NCBI GenBank assembly: GCA_038234785.1
Contig: JBBQTC010000004.1
Span: 1 to 64,000 of the forward strand
From: UBA668 sp038234785
GTDB lineage: Bacteria > Actinomycetota > Acidimicrobiia > Acidimicrobiales > Ilumatobacteraceae
Direction of reading: 5' to 3'
DNA length: 64,000 nucleotides
Part shown: one piece after another, positions 60,354 to 64,000 of the stretch
How positions within the stretch are numbered: position 1 is the stretch's first letter
Layout of the letters: every line of letters starts with the position of its first letter
Notes under the pieces: generated by a model
Databases searched by the model: none
What the model was told of the DNA's origin: nothing
What the model saw: only the letters and a program-made list of their open reading frames with translations
Program-made: the position numbers and the translations under genes

Positions 60354-61190
60354 ATGCCCGAGCTGCCCGAGGTGCAGGCCCACGCCGAGCGACTCACCGA
60401 GCAGTTCCGCGGCGCGGTGCTGCAGCGGTTCGTCCCCTTCAACTTCACCGCGTTGAAGACCGCCGTCCCACGCCCGCAGGACGCCTACGGCATCCCCCTG
60501 CGTGGGGTCGGCCGTCGGGGAAAGTATCTCCTGCTCGACTTCGAGGCGGTCCATTTCGTCATCCATCTCATGCAGGGAGGGCGACTGCTCGTCGACGACA
60601 AGCAGTCGCCCAAACCGCGCAACGGCCAGGCGCGGCTGGTGTTCGAACAGGGTCCGGCGTTGTTGCTCACCGAAGCGGGCAAGGAGCGCCGCGCCGGTGT
60701 CTGGTGCGTGGCGACCGAGCAACTCGACGGTCCCCCACTCAACCGCCTGGGGCCGGACGCGCTGACCTTCACGCCGGAGTCACTGGCCGCGGCCTTCGCG
60801 GCCACCAACATGCGGGTGCACGGCTTCCTGCGCGACCAGCACCAGATCGCCGGGCTGGGGCGAATGCTCGCCAATGAGGTGTGCCACCGGGCGAAGGTGT
60901 CGCCGTTCGCGATGACCGGCAAGCTCGGGCCAGAAGGTGCGGCGACCGTGTGGCAGGCGATCCACGACGCCATCGACGACGGGCTGGCCTACGAACGCAC
61001 GCGGACCGACATGAGCTCGTCGGCCGATCGCCCGGGTCGCGTGCACCACCGCGTCGGGCAGGCGTGTCCGATCTGCGCCGACGCGATCCGATCGGTGAGC
61101 TACAGCGGCTACACCGTGGCCTACTGCCCCACCTGCCAGACCGGTGGCAAGGTCCTCGCCGACAACACCACCAGCAAGTTCCTCAAGTAA
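60354..61190 (+). CDS. Fpg/Nei-family DNA glycosylase
   Basis: A 278-residue base-excision enzyme. It starts MPELPEVQ, with the catalytic Pro at residue 2 and Glu3, has the beta-Lys in GRRGKYLLLDF, a helix-two-turn-helix LRDQHQIAGLGRMLANEVCHRAKVSPF, and a C-terminal zinc finger CPICADAIRSVSYSGYTVAYCPTC with two Cys pairs. The usual Asn in GIGNxYADE is changed to Arg (GLGRMLANE), as in an actinobacterial subgroup. Which lesion it prefers is unknown. GAGGAGCGAGGA lies just before the ATG. Confidence 0.9.
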   Translation: MPELPEVQAHAERLTEQFRGAVLQRFVPFNFTALKTAVPRPQDAYGIPLRGVGRRGKYLLLDFEAVHFVIHLMQGGRLLVDDKQSPKPRNGQARLVFEQGPALLLTEAGKERRAGVWCVATEQLDGPPLNRLGPDALTFTPESLAAAFAATNMRVHGFLRDQHQIAGLGRMLANEVCHRAKVSPFAMTGKLGPEGAATVWQAIHDAIDDGLAYERTRTDMSSSADRPGRVHHRVGQACPICADAIRSVSYSGYTVAYCPTCQTGGKVLADNTTSKFLK

Positions 61191-61202
61191 CACGACCCGG
61201 CG

Positions 61203-61208
61203 TACGCT
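61203..61208 (+). promoter_or_regulatory. -10 hexamer, leaderless type
   Basis: TACGCT, seven bases before the ATG at 61216. Confidence 0.55.
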
Positions 61209-61215
61209 CGCGCGC

Positions 61216-61921
61216 ATGCCGATCCACATCCGCGCCGAAGCCTCCGACTACGCACCTGCCGTACTGGTCCCCGGAGATCCACGCAGGGCGCGCTACATCG
61301 CGGAGACCTTCTTCGACCCCGGCTTCCGTCTCGTCAACGAGGAGCGCGGGGCCCTCGGGTTCACCGGCACGTTCGAGGGCAAGCCGATCAGCGTCCAGTC
61401 CGTCGGCATGGGATGCGCGAGCGCCGGCATCTACTACAACGAGCTCATCCAACTCGGCGCAACGAGGATCATCCGCGTCGGCACCGCCGGCGGACTCGCC
61501 GACGGCCTGCACCTGGCCGACACCGTCGTCGCGATCAGTGCCACCGCCGACGACCCGGTCGTGGCTCAGCTCACCGACGGCGAGGCCCACAGCCCCACGG
61601 CGTCATGGAACCTGGTCGAGCACGCCGTGTTGCGGGCTCGCGAGCTGGGTGCTCGCGTGCACGTCGGGCCGATCGTCAGCAGCGGCCTGTTCTACGACCC
61701 GCGCAAGGGGATGATGCAGCGCTGGAAGGAGCGCGGTCACCTCGCGGTCGAGATGGAAGCGGCGATGCTCTACACCCTGGGCGCGCTGCACGGGATCGAG
61801 ACGCTCACGCTCGCAACGATCAGCGACCTGATCGCCGACGAGCAGAACGCAGAGCGCATCAGCGACGAGGAGTTGCAGATCGGCGTCGACCGCATGATGC
61901 GGGTCGGGTGCGACGTCGCCG

Positions 61922-61929
<8 letters not shown>
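61216..61929 (+). CDS. Purine/uridine nucleoside phosphorylase family
   Basis: A 237-residue hexameric-type (NP-I) phosphorylase that cleaves a nucleoside with phosphate to a base and (deoxy)ribose 1-phosphate. Phosphate-site motifs are VPGDPRRARYIAE and the Arg in IIRVGTAGGL, the ribose-site Glu-Met-Glu is in AVEMEAAMLYTLGAL, and the base-site Asp is in ATISDLI. Substrate, purine or pyrimidine, is not settled. ATG 61216 lies seven bases after TACGCT. The 3' end overlaps the convergent mdh by eight bases. Confidence 0.88.
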
Positions 61930-62908
<979 letters not shown>

Positions 62909-62915
62909 GACCACG

Positions 62916-62921
62916 AGCGTA
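62916..62921 (-). promoter_or_regulatory. -10 hexamer of mdh, leaderless type
   Basis: TACGCT on the minus strand, seven bases before the ATG at 62908. Confidence 0.55.
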
Positions 62922-62947
62922 CGCGCATCGGTGGACACGAGCGAAAG

Positions 62948-64000
62948 TCACGTGATGGTGGGGAGCCCGAGTTCGGCCAGGATCAGGTTGGCGTAGAAGT
63001 TGACCGCCGCAGTGCTGCAGGTGATGTGGATGCCATCGGGGCACAACTCGGTCTGCTGCGATTCGGTGGCCCAGTCGAGGATGCGCACGTTCCCATAGCG
63101 GTTGGGCAGGTCGTTGATGCGCTCGTTGTTCCCGGGCACCCATTCCACGTCGGCCCGGAGGGTCATGAACACCACGCCGGCCGCGTCGATGGGCACCTCG
63201 GCCATGATGGCGTCGAGCTCCGCGTCGCTGGCCGGGGCGTTGGTCCCGACCTGGATCACGATCGTGGTTCCCGCGCCGATGGTGCCCTCGTCACGCATCT
63301 GGATGAGCGCGTTCTTGACGCCCGTCGGGCCGCGGTTCTCCTTGGCGTTGACGACCACACCTGCGGCCTCCAACTGTGGCTTGGCGCCGACCATCACCGA
63401 CTCGCCGATGGCCACGTTCGCTTCCGGGGCCTTCGGGATCGTGGTGCTCGTCGTCGCCGTCGTGCCGGTGCTGTCGCCGGGGACGACCACTGGTTCGGTG
63501 ACCGGCGGGACGGTCTCGTCAGGGTTGTTGTTCTGCAGCGAACATTCGACGGCGCCGACGCACTGGGGGGAGGCGACGAGCATGCTGCACGCGGCGAGGC
63601 CGACCACGGCCACGACCGACAGCGACGCCACCATGATCACAGGCGTCCGCCGCAACGAGCGCAGCATGGGCCGCAGCTGACCCTTGCGGATCGGTGTCTC
63701 CACGAAGCGGTAACTCAACTCGGTGATCGGGACGGTCACGAGCATGGCCAGAAGGAACTGGGTGAGGCTGAGCTCGATCTGGGCTTGCTTGCGAATGATC
63801 TGGTACACCGGCCAGTGGTACAGGTACAGGCCGTAGCTGCGGGTCCCGATCCACTTGAACAGCGGGTTGCCGAGCAGCCCGCCGGCCCGAGCGTGCTGGT
63901 GGGTCACGGCGGCGATGCACATGAGGGTGGCGACGCCGGCGACGAAGAACCCACCACGGAACAGCCATGGGTTGTAGCGGCCCTTCTCGAACAGGAAGAC
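62948..64000 (-). CDS. Acyltransferase-3/OafA-type protein with SGNH domain, C-terminal part
   Basis: The gene enters from the right edge, so its N-terminus is missing; 350 residues are visible. The last membrane helices of an acyltransferase-3 domain come first (FFVAGVATLMCIAAV, IGTRSYGLYLYHWPVYQI, ITELSYRFVETPIRKG), then one more helix, a Thr/Pro-rich linker (about 165-195) and an SGNH-like domain (about 200-350). In that domain the Ser lies in AIGESVMVGAK, where SGNH has GDS, and the Asp-His pair is in LCPDGIHIT. Such proteins O-acetylate cell-surface glycans. The open frame continues to the window edge. Confidence 0.85.
   Translation of the reverse strand, partial: VFLFEKGRYNPWLFRGGFFVAGVATLMCIAAVTHQHARAGGLLGNPLFKWIGTRSYGLYLYHWPVYQIIRKQAQIELSLTQFLLAMLVTVPITELSYRFVETPIRKGQLRPMLRSLRRTPVIMVASLSVVAVVGLAACSMLVASPQCVGAVECSLQNNNPDETVPPVTEPVVVPGDSTGTTATTSTTIPKAPEANVAIGESVMVGAKPQLEAAGVVVNAKENRGPTGVKNALIQMRDEGTIGAGTTIVIQVGTNAPASDAELDAIMAEVPIDAAGVVFMTLRADVEWVPGNNERINDLPNRYGNVRILDWATESQQTELCPDGIHITCSTAAVNFYANLILAELGLPTIT

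Overview
The window is GC-rich, densely coded DNA from an actinobacterium. Two WhiB-family proteins, a class E/F-type sortase with an LPTTG substrate, DUF3097 and DUF2342 proteins, a SenX3/RegX3-type phosphate system and GTG/TTG starts all point that way. A member of the Acidimicrobiia (Ilumatobacter-like) is my best guess, but that is inference. I saw no rRNA, tRNA, CRISPR array, prophage or insertion sequence. About twenty genes start 6-9 bases after a TANNNT hexamer, so leaderless or nearly leaderless transcription seems to be the main way single genes and operon heads begin here; I used this to choose several starts.

Layout. 1-4.3 kb: end of a haem-pathway oxidase, then a sortase facing a 930-residue LPTTG surface protein. 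4.6-9.7 kb: Lnt, a hydroxyacid dehydrogenase and aminotransferase pair, Dtd, an aldose epimerase. 9.7-12.8 kb: a three-gene operon (GT4 glycosyltransferase, methyltransferase, alpha/alpha-toroid protein) behind an operator-like repeat. 12.9-15.3 kb: small membrane protein, PIN-domain protein, MFS exporter. 15.4-18 kb: a convergent pair that would oxidise lysine to 2-aminoadipate. 18-25 kb: secreted or membrane proteins, TesB, two lipoproteins and a decayed DUF559 gene. 25-28.3 kb: moaE, a 65-residue membrane protein, mreB and an RNB nuclease as one tight operon. 28.4-33.2 kb: a protease-like PDZ protein and a DUF2342 protein, both without their catalytic motifs, an SDR protein and an MFS protein. 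33.2-41.9 kb: the phosphate island ppk1, pstSCAB, phoU, senX3, regX3, all on the minus strand, with a PHO-box-like repeat before pstS. 41.9-43.4 kb: two WhiB genes around tatA. 43.4-48.5 kb: a VWA protein and its probable MoxR-type AAA+ partner, separated by a nucleotidyl cyclase and a catalytically dead GH1-like protein. 48.6-50.7 kb: GH2 glycosidase. 50.8-56.8 kb: sdhCAB diverging from the proton-pumping pyrophosphatase hppA. 56.9-64 kb: DedA, DUF4349, DUF3097, SCP2, Fpg/Nei glycosylase, nucleoside phosphorylase, malate dehydrogenase and a truncated acyltransferase-SGNH protein.

How the parts fit. sdhCAB and hppA share an identical 11-base element placed 18 bases before each candidate -10 on opposite strands, which suggests joint control of respiration and pyrophosphate-driven proton pumping. 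mdh, 8 kb away, is a third energy-metabolism gene. The phosphate island links uptake, signalling and polyphosphate storage. The most unusual observations are the shared sdh/hppA element, the Lnt whose catalytic cysteine is serine, the cluster of pseudo-enzymes, the palindrome carrying GACAC motifs before whiB2, and the cyclase/pseudo-glycosidase pair inside the AAA-VWA locus.
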